NCBI RefSeq assembly: GCF_027579695.1
Contig: NC_083587.1
Location: 1 to 64,000 of the forward strand
Direction: 5' to 3'
DNA from: Neoarius graeffei
Lineage: Eukaryota > Chordata > Actinopteri > Siluriformes > Ariidae
DNA: 64,000 nt
Shown here: positions 32,197-44,043 of the stretch, one piece after another
Layout of the letters: every line of letters starts with the position of its first letter
Position numbering within the stretch: position 1 is the first letter of the stretch
Translations under genes and position numbers: made by a program
Notes under the pieces: generated by a model
Databases searched by the model: none
What the model saw: only the letters and a program-made list of their open reading frames with translations
Told to the model about the DNA's origin: nothing

Positions 32197-34060
32197 ATAT
32201 ATGTAACATTATAAGTATGTTATATCGAAATTCCTATTAGTTTTCTCTCCATAGACGTCTATTGCATGTCTATAGGTTCCAGCAACTTCCAACAGCAACA
32301 ACAACCCACGTTGTCTCGTCACTTGATAATAGTCACATGCCTGCAACGGGTCCATAATTATTTGTAGGTATCTCTTTAGTAAAACAATTAGCATATTAGT
32401 GTTTTATTATACTGTCTTCTGTCTACTGTAGTAATTCTGAATGACCCATAATTAAGTATTCATCTATTTAGGTCTGAGAGATGCCCTGGAGTCATGGGGA
32501 TTGCAAGAATGCCATCTTGTCTGTGTCACCACAGATAACGCCACAAACAATATCTCTGCAATGGAACTGAATGAGTGGGAACGGTTACAATGCTTTGGTC
32601 ACCGTCTACAGCTAGCCATTGGTAAGTGTAAAACAATCTAAATATGGCTTAGTGTAATATTGCAATGGGCATATTATAGTAGCAACAAAAATATTAGTGA
32701 ATTGAAATATTAGTTTGGTTATCCTGTGTTGTTTGATCAGGCCATGTGCAAAACATTATTGAACAAGTTATTCTTTCCATTTTATTTATTATTTTGCCTG
32801 TCATGGTACACAATGAATTTTAATACATACTGCCCACACTATCTAATTATTAAATCAATCCATAAATCATTTAAGTGATGCATGATGATAAAAAATAAAA
32901 TTGCTGTCAAATATGTTATTACATCAAATTTTTCGTTTTATTTCAACAGAGAATGCTCTAAAAGATCTCTCACCAGCATCTACAAAGCAGATTGTGGAAA
33001 GAGCAGTGGGAGTCTGTAAAAAGGTGGTGAGTTCCTTCTCCAACTCATGGAAGAGAAAACGTGACTTGGCCAAGGCACAAGCAGCGCTGGGCTTGCCTCA
33101 GCATCAGCTCATCACTGAAACCCCCACAAGATGGGGCTCGCACCAGCAGATGATAGCGAGGTTCCTAGAGCAGGAGAAAGCCCTTTCTCAGGTCCTCCTT
33201 GCAGACAAGAAGGTGAGACATGGCCACTGGACATTGCACATTGATTCTTTTCATTGTGGATTCTGATTGTGTTTGCAGCCTAGATTCACCTCATTAAAGT
33301 ATCCCATCTTTTTGTTATTTGACTTAGGCAAGACATCTGGTGCCAAGCTGGCAAGACATGGTATTGCTGGAGTCCTTGAACAAAGCACTGGGTCCACTGT
33401 TCGAGTTCACTGACACTTTGTCGGGGGACAAGTATGTCAGTGTGCCTTTACTGAAGCCAGTACTGCACCTATTCAACAACGAAATCCTCAGCCGGAAGGA
33501 TGGGGACACAGCTCACACAAGCTGTCAAAGAGGGTGTTCTCAAGTACCTCAATGAAAAGTATGATGACCCTACTACTGATAACCTCCTCGATATGGCGAC
33601 ACTTGTTGACCCACGATTTAAGACGGCCTACATGAAGGAAGACTGGGTGGAGTTCATCAAGACAAGAGCTGCAGCAGAGCTGGTGGGCATGGTGGAGGGA
33701 GCCACAGCACCAGAAAGTGAACAAACAGCAGCAGCCTCCAGTTCACCCCAAGCTGCTCAAGATGATCCGGAGCATCCCCATCCCACAAAGAAAAAGAAAA
33801 GTTTAGGTAGTTACTTTAAGAAGGCAGTTCAAGCCAGCACCCACTCCCAACCCAACAGGGCATCCATTGAACTGGAGGTCTCCATGTATCTCCAGGCACC
33901 TGGGCCTGACTCAGAGACAGACCCACTAGAATGGTAGAAGCAGCATGAGCTGAACTTCCCATTGGTGGCCAGGCTTGCCAGAAAGTCTTTCTGCATTCCT
34001 GCCACTAGTTCTTCATCTGAAAGGGCGTTCAGTGCGAGTGGGAACATCATCACATGCAAG

Positions 34061-35299
34061 AGGTCCCCAACAATACGTGTATGTAGGGCCGACATCGGGC
34101 CAAAGTATGTCAGCGACGTCCGCCAGACGTCACATGGAGATCTTTTGCTCATTGCTATGACGTTGCCGAGATGTCGGCCAGCCATCGTAAATGACTACTG
34201 GCCGATGTCTAAACGATTCAAGGCTTTGATCACGGGCTGACGTATTTACGATGCAATGTTACCCCCCACACACACACACACAATTTAACATTTAAAGTAC
34301 ACAGTATTGCATCATCACCAGTGTTCCGTGTAGCCAGCGACCCTCTCTCTGCCCATCCAGTGGTGGCCTCCTGAAACAAAGAGGGCAAGACATACCCAGA
34401 GACCTGTCCTAGATCAGCCCAATCTCCCATCACCCAAATGCACACGAGTCACACCTGGCCATTAACGACATGTTGTTAGTCTTCAATAAATGGATGGTGT
34501 TGGAAAAAAAGTTAAGCACACCACTCAATCACAGCACACTTAAACAAAATCACAGGGGTAAAAAATCACTGCGCACCAAGGGAAAGCAATATGTAAATCC
34601 AGTGTCAAGTGTCAAGTTATTTACACAACCACCCTTTCCCTTACTTCTATAGCAGACACTTCAGTGATTCTGAGGGACGGCCTTAACTTAAAACAGCCTT
34701 TTACAGGATGATATATAAACCACACACATTTTAAATCATTGTATATTAGGTAATTTCACATATACCATGTAATTTTAAGTGTTATAATAGTGTAATAGTG
34801 TTTAAGAAGTGTTACAGAATTTAAAGACATCATTTTGTTGTTTTGTCACCACCTGTTCTCAAACTGACACACACACCCCTCTTGCACAACAACCATTAAC
34901 ACATACACAGCAGTCACACACACACATTTGATTATTTAATTTAAAACGACCAATTAAAACACAGCATCCAAATACATGGTACAGAGAAATTACTGTCTCT
35001 CAGATAATACAATATACACAAATGTAACAGAAGTTATTGCATTGTGTTGTGACCAGTCTTTATTCTGCAGGTCCAAAACTAAGGCACTTTGTGAATGGTG
35101 TGGCAGTGTCCAATGGCACTTGTATTTGAAAATCTGGGCTCTACAGTATATAGGGGAATTGATGATTACATTTGAAAAACAAACAGGGAAGAGCCCCAAC
35201 ACATCATTCCCATAACTAACTGCGTTCTTAAAGTGACAGCGGATTATTACTATACACAATGGCGAGTGGATCTACTGAACCTATTACACAGGCCTCCAA
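34061..35299. other. Stretch with no recognised gene
   Basis: 34061-34240 carries CCGATGTC/CGACATCGG-type motifs that resemble the repeat at 49.1-49.4 kb. The rest is AC-rich and AT-rich sequence leading into the CAC-rich minisatellite. Confidence 0.3.
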
Positions 35300-35381
35300 C
35301 TAAATGGCGATGAGCACATAGACAGTGTACACACACAGGCCTCTAACTTACTGTAAATAGCCACTGACACAGACAGGACGT

Positions 35382-35430
<49 letters not shown>

Positions 35431-35672
35431 CCTCTAACTAAAACGGCCATGAACGTAGACAATGTGCACACACAGGCCTCTAACTGCCACTGACACAGAC
35501 AGGACACACACACACAGCCCCGTAACTTAAACGGCCATGGACACAGTGTACACACACACAGGCCTCTAACTTAAACGGCCATGGACATAGAGACAGTAAA
35601 CAAACACAGGCCTCTAACTTAAACGGCCATGGACACAGAGACAGTAAACACACAGGCCTCTAACTTAAACAC
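35300..35672. repeat. Minisatellite, unit about 45-50 bp (AGGCCTCTAACTTAAACGGC)
   Basis: At least seven units of CACACAGGCCTCTAACTTAAACGGCC plus a variable GACACAGAGACAGTAAA segment, with an AC microsatellite expanded inside one unit (35382-35429). Isolated units of the same repeat occur at 37303-37370, 43200-43380 and 44044-44095, all inside or beside the DUF4806 gene. Confidence 0.9.
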
Positions 35673-35961
35673 TGATGTATAGAAAGCCTCTGTCCATCCT
35701 CAGTCACTGCAAGCTGGCAGCCCTCTCTCCTCTCTTCTGCAAAACAGAAAGACAAAATGCCAATAAGGAAGCAAAAACGTAAGAATTCATTAAATATCTT
35801 GGCTCCACCCATCTACCATCTTTAAAATCCCCAGCCCACCCACCTCAACCAACATTTTGTATGCTCCGACCATGCCCTATATGAATTTGAATGTTAACAA
35901 TGAAAATGTTGTTTCCATCATGCCCATTGAAAGCAATTCATTCATACACACTTTTGGCTTA

Positions 35962-36646
35962 TGCCGCTTTTCCACTACAAACGCGGCTGAGTCGGGCTGA
36001 GCCGTGCCGTGCTGAGTCGAGCTGAGCGGGGCTGTTGGAGTTGCATTTCGACTACAACCGCGCTGAACCGTGCTGGCTGGAAGTGGGTGGACACATTGGG
36101 TGGAGTTAGCGAAAGTGGGTGGACGTCACGTGATGTCGTTAAGCGGCGCAAACAGTGACATCAGTGATCTTTTAAGCGGTAGTCTCACGACCCGGATAGT
36201 AAACAATAAACATGGAGGAAATGGAGTCGTTAGTGTTGCTGGTCTTGGTGCCGTGGCTTGTTGTCACCGACAACGCCAAAAGATACTGGCAAGAGCGTAT
36301 AGATGAGGCGAGGCGCATAAGCCTTCATAATTCTCGTAATTCTCCTTCTTCCGGGTTTACGGTGTTTACAGATCCCAGCGCGCTCGCGGGGCGTGTGTGG
36401 GCATGTGAGGACACTCCTCCTCACCAATCAGTGCACAGGGGAGTGTCTGCTCACGCCCCCAGCCTCACTCAGCACGGTTTGGCTCACTTCAGCCCCACTC
36501 CAAAACGGTGCGAGTTTTAGGGGCTAAGCAGGGCTGAAGCGAGCTGAGTCATGCTGGTTTTTGGTAGTCGAAACGCGAGCCGTGTCGGGCTGAAGTGAGC
36601 TGAAGCGAGCTGAAGTGAGCTGAAAAAGGGTAGTGGAAAAGGGCCA
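35962..36646. mobile_element. PIF/Harbinger-type MITE, copy 2
   Basis: Same family as 3802-4483. Ends TGCCGCTTTTCCACTAC and (reverse) TGGCCCTTTTCCACTAC with perfect TTA duplications (35959-35961, 36647-36649). Internal frame from 36212 again starts with MEEMESLVLL and extends further than in copy 1. It lies about 20 bp past the stop of the DUF4806 gene. Confidence 0.85.
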
Positions 36647-36666
36647 TTAGTAGGTAATAGATCTAA

Positions 36667-39600
36667 CTACCTAGTTGTTTGGGTCCTCCGCTGTCGACGG
36701 CAGCCATCCAACCGGTCCCTGCTCAATCGGAGCCAGTTTTTTACCTCCTTCTCCACATCCGACTCGGTGACACTGTTATTGTTTTTGTGCACTGATGCTA
36801 TAAGAGACAATATGACGCAAATTACCACATTGCATAGACCACCTTATTTTGGGAAATTGTTTCTTTGTAGTCAACCCATAGTTAGGCAATAAATACATAC
36901 TATCAAAATATAGAAGTAAAACGGATGAGTAAATAATAGTATTTTATCTCAGACATAAGGTCTAAATTAAAGAAATGGAACTTCCCCTTAAACACTTAGT
37001 GTGACTTACATATTAGCATTTCAGCTACAGGTCTGGATTTAATACTGGTTTTATTTCCTCTCCCACACCAATTTAGTTGTGTGGCAAGTTGGTTTGAGAA
37101 CACTTTTTGGCATATCCTCCAAACCATCTTTTTTACAGTGGTTCCGCCAGTGACAGCCAACTTGGAGATCTGCAACGCAATTATAACAAAATCAAACTCA
37201 ACCAGTTACCATTAAGTGAATATCCAAATGACAACACAGAGACTGGTCCCAGTGTTATCCAATTGCATGCTGGGATATTTTCAAATGCAAGCTTGACACA
37301 GATAGTGTACACACACACACACACAGGCCTCTAACTTAAACGGCCATTGACACAGACAGTGTATACACACGGTTGTTAAAAATCCTGCGTATCACTACTC
37401 TATACTCTTAATGCAATGACAATAAAACATTCTCATACCATGTATTTCTTAAAATTTGAGTCACTGTCTAGCAGCTCATCGAAATCGTCAAGGTCCTGTG
37501 CTGAGGTTAAGGGAATTTTCTGGTCGTATGTTCTTCACCCCCTCTACATCACGGTTTTGCAAAAGTTGTTGAAGAAGGGCCATGATGTGATCAACCTTGA
37601 GGTGCAGCTCCCCTTTCTGCTCCAAAATCAATCTTTCGACAGCTGATGGGGAAGTGCAAAATACAAAAGTGCAGTATATACCTTTAAAGTGGCATTCCAG
37701 GGTAAAGTAACACTGACAGGGAGGAAAGAAAATATTTTCTACGCCCCCGTGGGTTAGTGATTGCATTTATGCATCACACATGAAATGGCAAAATGTCTGC
37801 AATTTCATTGTGTGCGCTGTGAGCTGTGTCACAATGACAAAAATGGGACTTTCATGTCAATCATACAGCATTCTGTGACCTTTAACAACAATATTAAAAC
37901 AGATTTGTTCTCAAAACTTACCAGTACAGGTAGCTGGAATCAACTGGTGGGTTTGAAGAAGGCAGGTTTGGGGACGCCGGGGGCTTTCAGTCAGTCAGGC
38001 AGGTTTGGGGACGCCGAGGGATTTCAGTCAGGCAGGTTTGCTGTTGATCAGTGTGGTGCAGTGGTCCTTAAGCCTCCATATCACTGAGGCAAGTTACTGT
38101 TGAGACTTGGGGATGTGAAGGGGTGGCAAATGTTAATGAACATGCTAATGATAAAGTTTTACAGTTAGGTTTTATAGTTTGTCTGCACAGAGGCTTGACA
38201 AAGAGGTTTTTGAATCCCATCATTTGATCGGCTGTCAAAATGGTCTAACAAGTTTATGAAACAACAAATGAAGTTGCATTGGAAGCTGGCTTGTGCCCAC
38301 CAAACACAAAACGTTTATAAAACGTTTCATTTGGGTTGCATTAAGGTTAGGTTTTATTAAACGTTTATGAAACGTTTATGAAACGTTGGTGAAAAATTAA
38401 TAAAGTCATATTTGCTGACCCGTGGCACATTTTTTATCATCTCTTGGTATTTTTAGATATTAAGATGTCATAATGATTGTATTACAATTATCAAAATAAT
38501 CAGTAAATGAGTAACGTTTTATTGATGTTTTATAAACGTTCTCTTTAAAACGTTTCATTCACAACGTTTATGAAACGTTTATAAAACGTTATACATATTC
38601 GGAGACTTCTGGCTAAAACAGATAATATTAAAATTTCTACAATTAATTGTGTGATTATAAACACTACATGATGACATGTTTTTAAAAAATATCAAAAAAC
38701 ATGGGAATAATTTTATGGAAAATTAGTGATTGTATAAACATTTAATAAACGTTGAAAAAAAAAACCTTCGATCTAGCTAAATATTTTTTAGATGTAGATC
38801 TAGATAGATAGATAAATCATTAAATGTGTGGCTCTAGTCTCGTAATTATCAAGTATGGATTGAATAATTTGGATAGACGACCGTTCGTCATTTTATATTT
38901 GCTAAAATACATGCCCTTTTGGCCCTGGCATTTTGGTCGCTGGTTCCCTGCGCCTGCGCGACCTAGGTCTTTGTGCAGGCGCAGGGACCGGAAGTAGCCC
39001 CATTTTGAGCCTGTTGCTGTTGGGACAAGATCGAGAAGGCCGGGTCCACTTAAAAGTTATCTTAGAAAATCTCCTTCATCGAAGGCTCGCAGCTTTGGCC
39101 AAACAACTTATTTGATTTAATTTGCTTTTTTATTTCAACTTTTAACTGATTTTGCGCATTTGCTATGATTACGTTAACTTTAATGTTTTGGTTCTTAGTA
39201 GCAAGGCTTCTTTAATAAATTTAGATAAATTTTTAATACTAGTATCTTTATCATTTTTGCTGTTCATGAGGGCTTTATATGTAAATGTGAATATTGTCTA
39301 TATAAAAAAACTCTGCTCTCAAATCGGTTTTGTTGAACTTGCAAAGAGGAATGAAATAAACTTAAGTGCAATAACAAAAATGTGTTGTTATAAGTTTAAC
39401 AGGTATTAACATGGGTGGCACGGTGGTGTAGTGGTTAGCGCTGTCGCCTCACAGCAAGAAGGTCCTGGGTTCGAGCCCCGGGGCCGGCGAGGGCCTTTCT
39501 GTGTGGAGTTTGCATGTCCTCCCCGTGTCCACATGGGTTTCCTCCGGGTGCTCTGGTTTCCCCCACAGTCCAAAGACATGCAGGTTAGGTTAACTGGTGA

Positions 39601-42600
39601 CTCTAAATTGACCGTAGGTGTGAATGGTTGTCTGTGTCTATGTGTCAGCCCTGTGATGACCTGGCGACTTGTCCAGGGTGTACCCCGCCTTTTGCCCGTA
39701 GTCAGCTGGGATAGGCTCCAGCTTGCCTGTGACCCTGTAGAAGGATAAAGTGGCTAGAGATAATGAGATGAGGTATTAACATGTTTCTAAAACATTAAAG
39801 AAACATTTTACTATTGTTTTTAAATGGTTTTAAAAAACGTTTCTGAAACGTTTCCAGAATGTTGTATGATGGTTTCCAGAATGTTTTTCAAACATTTATA
39901 TAACGTTTTTTCAAACGTTTATAAAACGAAAAAATTGTCCACAAATTTTCGTTTTATAAACGTTATTTTGTAATGTTTCTGAAACGTTAGCCAAACATTT
40001 ATACAAAGTTATATAAACATTTTTTGTGTTTGCTGGGTGGTCGCCACAGCGTGGCTTTCTATAGGATTTTTTGGGATGGAACCAGTTGCAGGATTTCAAT
40101 TACGTTTTGATGAGGCCACTGTAGAGGTCAGTGGCGGCTGGTAGTCTTTCAAACAGGGGAGGCTGGTCGGTTACGATATTTCCAGATTTTAAAAGAAAAA
40201 AGAAAAAACACATCAATTTTGCCCAGACTCTTGCCTCTGATCTGGCTGATTGTTGGCAGGGTCACAAACTGTGAAATAACAGGTTCTTTTGCCCCATTAG
40301 CCTACTGTCCAATATACATGATGGTGGTGTTGGGGGGGTATATTTTAACATTTTATATTTTAAAATTGTGGCATGTTGTTTAAAAATTGATCATTATTGA
40401 AAGCAGCTCTTTGTCAGGAACCTCAGCAGTAACAGCAGAGTGTTCTGGAACAGGCACAAGCACTGACCTTGGGGAGCCAAACATAGAGCTGGGTGCCACA
40501 CATTTCATTCAATGACACTTTCCCTATATTTTACTTATTTTGACTGAGAAATGTTTTATTGACAATTTTGATTACCCTTCACTTTTAATCCAGGTCTGTA
40601 GTGTGAAATGTTCTCGGTTGTGTTTTTGTTTAAAAATGTTTTCCAAATTGTAGCGGTGTTTAATTCATATCCAGAAAAATATATATTCCAATATAATATA
40701 CTCAGCATAAACATTTTAAATAGATTCTATATTTTTGGTCCATCCATGACATATTACTAAAGTAGCCTATTTACTGTTGTTGATGTGGGTCACTTGCTGT
40801 TAGCCAATTCACTTTCTCGTACCAGGAGAGGTGAAAGGAACGAGTATTATTCCCTACCTTTTTCACCAAGTCAATTTGAGGCGTTGGTCTACCCTGCTCT
40901 TTAATTTTAATTTTTTCCTCGAAAGGAAGACTGGCAAATGGCTTCGCCAAAATTAAATCAGCAATGCTTGGCATCTGTGCGCAGCTTTCTTGCTAGCTGA
41001 CTAGCCCCCTCAAGTTCAAGTTCAGTCACTTAAATAAACGGAACTAAGATAGCAAACTTGACAACACTATATTTACACTTTATTTACAATGAAAATATCT
41101 CATCTCATCTCATTATCTCTAGCCGCTTTATCCTTCTACAGGGTCGCAGGCAAGCTGGAGCCTATCCCAGCTGACTACGGGTGAAAGGCGGGGTACACCC
41201 TGGACAAGTCGCCAGGTCATCACAGGGCTGACACATAGACACAGACAACCATTCACACTCACATTCACACCTACGGTCAATTTAGAGTCACCAGTTAACC
41301 TAACCTGCATGTCTTTGGACTGTGGGGGAAACCGGAGCACCCGGAGGAAACCCACGCGGACACGGGGAGAACATGCAAACTCCACACAGAAAGGCCCTCG
41401 CCGGCCACGGGACTCAAACCCAGGACCTTCTTGCTGTGAGGCGACAGTGCTAACCACTACACCACCATGTCGCCACAATGAAAATATATACAAACTAAAA
41501 AAGCTGGTAGAAACCATATGTAATGAATGAAATCAAAATGTAAGCTGATCTCTTACAATACACCACAGCACTTGCGAATGTACATGGGACTGAACTGAAA
41601 TTCACCGCTGCCTGTCTATAGTTGAAACGAGCTGTCAATCAAAGAAAATATCCGGCCACTTTCACCAATCACAAGTCTCCTCACGGAAACTGCCATGTCC
41701 CTCCCACTGTGAGGCTCGGAGTCCGTGGGCGGGCATTTTCGCAGTATTTGTCCAATAACTGTCTTGTATTTTGAGATTGACAAGCGCATAGCTCCCAAAT
41801 GCCATTGAAGTCCACTGAGGCTGGGAGTCTGTGAGACTCCGTGGGTGGGCATTTTCGCAGTATTTGTCCAATAACTGTCTTGCATTTTGAGATTGACAAG
41901 CGCATAGCTCCCAAATGCCATTGAAATCCACTGAGGCTGGGCTGCATCGCGCTGTCACGAGGGGGAAAAACTCATGCACACATTAGGTGAACTGGGGAAA
42001 GTTATAACGGAATGATTTTGCACTGTAGTTGGGTTGAGCACATATATTTCTATGATTCTGGATCTGAAATAGCAATGTTATAAGGTCGGCTATAACATAA
42101 GCCTAGCGCAATTCATCCTACACGATGTTCGTCATTTTTAGAGGAGGCTGAGCCTCCCTCATTGTCTTAGAGCAATCGCCCGTGATAGAGGTCTATTTCT
42201 AAGGACAACCTTATTCTTGGAATCTATGAAAGATACTTACGTTCAGTGTAAGTTGGCTCTTCTTTTGGTCTTGCAATTTTCAAAGGTAAAGGGGGAGGTC
42301 TTCTTAGGTGTTCAGGATCATCATCCTCCTCAGATAGTGATGATGATGATGACTCTCTGAGCTGTCTTGGTCTATACATTTACAAAAATTAGCACTTTCT
42401 TCACATACAAGTATTTGATATACAGACAATATCTAATTTAATTTAAATCAAAGAAATGGGTTCAACTTTTACATTCTCTAACTGGATTCTTCTGCATTTC
42501 AACATCTGCATTTAAGTCTGACGTGATGCATGCTTTGTCCCACTTGGACTGGATAGTTTGAATGGAGTCTGTGAACAACATATCATTATAAGCCTATACC

Positions 42601-43019
42601 AGAGCAAAAAAAAAAAAAACCCTAGCATTTAACAAAATTACTGTCTCTGCCATCATCTTCTCAAGCATCACCTCTGACAAAAAGGCTTTTTACAATGACT
42701 GGATACACAATTCCACTGAGGTGCTGTTTACAGATATTTCGATATCTATAAAAATTGAACTTTATGCGGTTGAGTTTTAGCATTGAGATGTAACAGTCTT
42801 TTGGATGCTTTATTACCTGATTCATACAGTACACGAGCGCGGAACTGCCTCCACCCTTTTGCTGGGTCTGGCATGACCCTCTTCTGAACTGCTCTTAGGA
42901 TCTGAAATTGGTCCTTATATGGCGGCCACCATGCCAGGCCACCTGAAAACCATTCCTTGGCCACCGGGCCGGTTTGGTTGTCGTCCTCAAACACAACAAT
43001 CAAGTACATGCTGCACCTA
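36667..43019 (-). CDS. DUF4806-domain protein gene, six exons, one frameshift
   Basis: Exons on the minus strand: 43019-42817 (start 43009), 42568-42483, 42371-42241, 37642-37439, 37169-37010, 36797-36667. Exon 1 encodes the family's N-terminal module (MYLIVVFEDDNQTGPVAKEW, AWWPPYKDQFQILRAVQ); exon 2 continues DSIQTIQSKWDKACI; exon 3 is Ser/acidic then Pro-rich; exons 4-6 form DUF4806: ERLILEQKGELHLKVDHIMA, SKLAVTGGTTVKKMVWRICQ and the ending ESDVEKEVKNWLRLSRDRLD. Junction phases agree for exons 1-2 and 4-6. The exon 2-3 junction is not in frame with the borders I chose, so that donor is uncertain. Exon 4 carries a frameshift near 37515: the frame before it and the downstream frame (PLTSAQDLDDFDELLDSDSN) are both coding-like but offset. 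Function unknown. Introns hold a hAT, an AAACGTTT-rich element and SINEs. Confidence 0.75.
37303..37370. repeat. Isolated minisatellite unit in a DUF4806 intron
   Basis: One to two units of the AGGCCTCTAACTTAAACGGC repeat between exons 4 and 5. Confidence 0.85.
37955..38040. repeat. Short direct repeat, about 36 bp
   Basis: GGCAGGTTTGGGGACGCCG occurs twice and GGCAGGTTTG a third time, separated by TTTCAGTCAG-type spacers. Confidence 0.8.
38296..40037. mobile_element. DNA element rich in palindromic AAACGTTT, SINE inside
   Basis: Ends CCCACCAAACACAAAAC and (reverse) CCCAGCAAACACAAAAA form an inverted repeat. Both arms are packed with AAACGTTTATAAAACGTTT-like units, at least fifteen AACGTT cores. 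The centre contains an unrelated GC-richer block (38930-39080) and a family-1 SINE. No transposase frame. Such dense subterminal motifs suggest multiple transposase-binding sites; the superfamily is not resolved (no clear target duplication). Confidence 0.7.
39414..39770 (+). mobile_element. tRNA-headed SINE, family 1, copy 5
   Basis: Plus orientation, flanked by a perfect 13-bp duplication AGGTATTAACATG at 39401-39413 and 39771-39783. Confidence 0.95.
41099..41474 (-). mobile_element. tRNA-headed SINE, family 1, copy 6
   Basis: Minus orientation, 13-bp duplication ACAATGAAAATAT at 41086-41098 and 41475-41487. Contains the extra CACTCACATT block seen also in the 50.0-kb copy. Confidence 0.95.
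41725..41956. repeat. 116-bp tandem duplication
   Basis: Two copies of a unit starting GTGGGCGGGCATTTTCGCAG and containing GACAAGCGCATAGCTCCCAA, with few differences. Confidence 0.9.
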
Positions 43020-43199
43020 CTAGGAAACAGGACAGTAAAATGGTGGTAGTCCATTCACGGACATATCGCTAGTGTGTATACATGTTGCATCATACTTTGC
43101 TAATTCTTAGATGGCATATATTTGCCTATTGTTTCTTTTTACTGTGAGGGTTATTACACTGCAGGCCATCTCATGCTACACTGTTTCATGGAATTACTG

Positions 43200-43380
43200 A
43201 CAAACAGTACACGCAGACACACAATCCTCTAACCTAAATGGCCATGGACACATACATAGTGTACGCACTCACAGACCTCTAACTTAAATGGCCATTCACA
43301 TATACAGTACACGCACACACAGGCCTCTAACTTAAACGGCCATGGACACAGAGACAGTAAACACACAGGCCTCTAACTTA
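43200..43380. repeat. Minisatellite units upstream of the DUF4806 gene
   Basis: Three to four units of the AGGCCTCTAACTTAAACGGC repeat. The array is split by the MITE at 43381-44043 and resumes at 44044-44095. Confidence 0.85.
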
Positions 43381-43661
43381 GGCTACATCCACACGACAAT
43401 GGCAATGAGATTTTTTTTTTTTAAATATAGCGTCCACATGGGCAACGGATCAGTTAAATTTCGGGTCCATATGGCAACGCAACGCTTGCTGAAAACGATG
43501 CAATACACATGCCACACCTCTAGGTGCACTGTAAGACGGTCCCATCAGAGACACCAGAACAATAGAAGAAGAAGTTGACGCATGCACATAAACCCCTTCT
43601 TCTGTAGCATTAGCCACATTAGCTTCCGCAGTGTTTGGACTAAAGACTCTGCCCTAAGGGC

Positions 43662-43701
<40 letters not shown>

Positions 43702-44043
43702 TGGCACCATTACACAATAAATATTCACAGTGAAAATATTTTGTAAGCGTGTTTCATGAACCAAGTTATAGGATTTGTTGACAACTCGCATCGAGTTCGT
43801 TACACTTCTACCCGGCGTAAAGCACTGACAGTCATGTGGTTGTGACATCATCATAAACAAATCCATTCTACTCATCCAGACGACTTCGGAACGGTGCCGT
43901 TGCCATATTTTTCCACTCTGGGACCCGTTCTCAAAAGATTTCGTTTTGGGGCACCCAAAACGCCGGTGCCGTGTGGACGCCAGGCCGAAATGATAAACAA
44001 TTTTATCAGATTCACCTGAATCCGTTGCCGTGTGGACAGGGCC
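43381..44043. mobile_element. PIF/Harbinger-type MITE inserted in the minisatellite
   Basis: Starts GGCTACATCCACACGACAAT, ends CCGTTGCCGTGTGGACAGGGCC, and is flanked by TTA (43378-43380, 44044-44046). Removing the element and one TTA restores the repeat unit CCTCTAACTTAAACAGCCAT. Same family as 17349-18475. Carries a CT microsatellite. Confidence 0.9.
43665..43698. repeat. (CT)n microsatellite
   Basis: Pure CT run of about 34 bp inside the MITE. Confidence 0.95.

Larger units (their letters stand above)
27043..34060 (+). pseudogene. hAT transposase gene (ZBED type), broken, Gypsy in its intron
   Basis: The left terminus TAGGGCTGGGCGATATGACG is at 27043. Exons: 27365-28093, 32472-32621, 32950-33212 and 33328-34060, with GT-AG borders and agreeing phases. 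Exon 1 holds a BED zinc finger (VICKLCNKTIPVPDANTSYL...YHIKKVH) and ends TTDLWTSRATQPFMSITIHF; exon 2 has the hAT motif CVTTDNATNNISAMELNEWE with CFGHRLQLAIG; exon 4 ends in the dimerisation region (SIELEVSMYL...SSSSERAFSASGNIIT). Breaks: a frameshift near 27740, one near 33500, and TAG at 33935-33937 in place of a conserved tryptophan. The right terminus is missing; sequence after about 34060 is unrelated. Confidence 0.85.
40130..42185. mobile_element. hAT element (TTF-finger type) with 8-bp duplication, SINE inside
   Basis: TAGAGGTC at 40122-40129 and 42186-42193 brackets a 2,056-bp element whose ends are AGTGGCGGCTGG and ...CGCCCGTGA. The minus frame 40974-40771 (ADLILAKPFASLPFEEKIKI, SFHLSWYEKVNWLTASD) matches the N-terminal TTF-type zinc-finger region of a hAT transposase family; the rest of the gene is lost. 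The element lies in the DUF4806 intron about 50 bp from the exon 3 donor. A 116-bp internal duplication is present near its right end. Confidence 0.8.

Noticed and set aside
41128-41517. Frames such as MVSAVASQQEGPGFEP repeated at many places
   Set aside because: They are translations of the SINE body and recur at every SINE copy on both strands.
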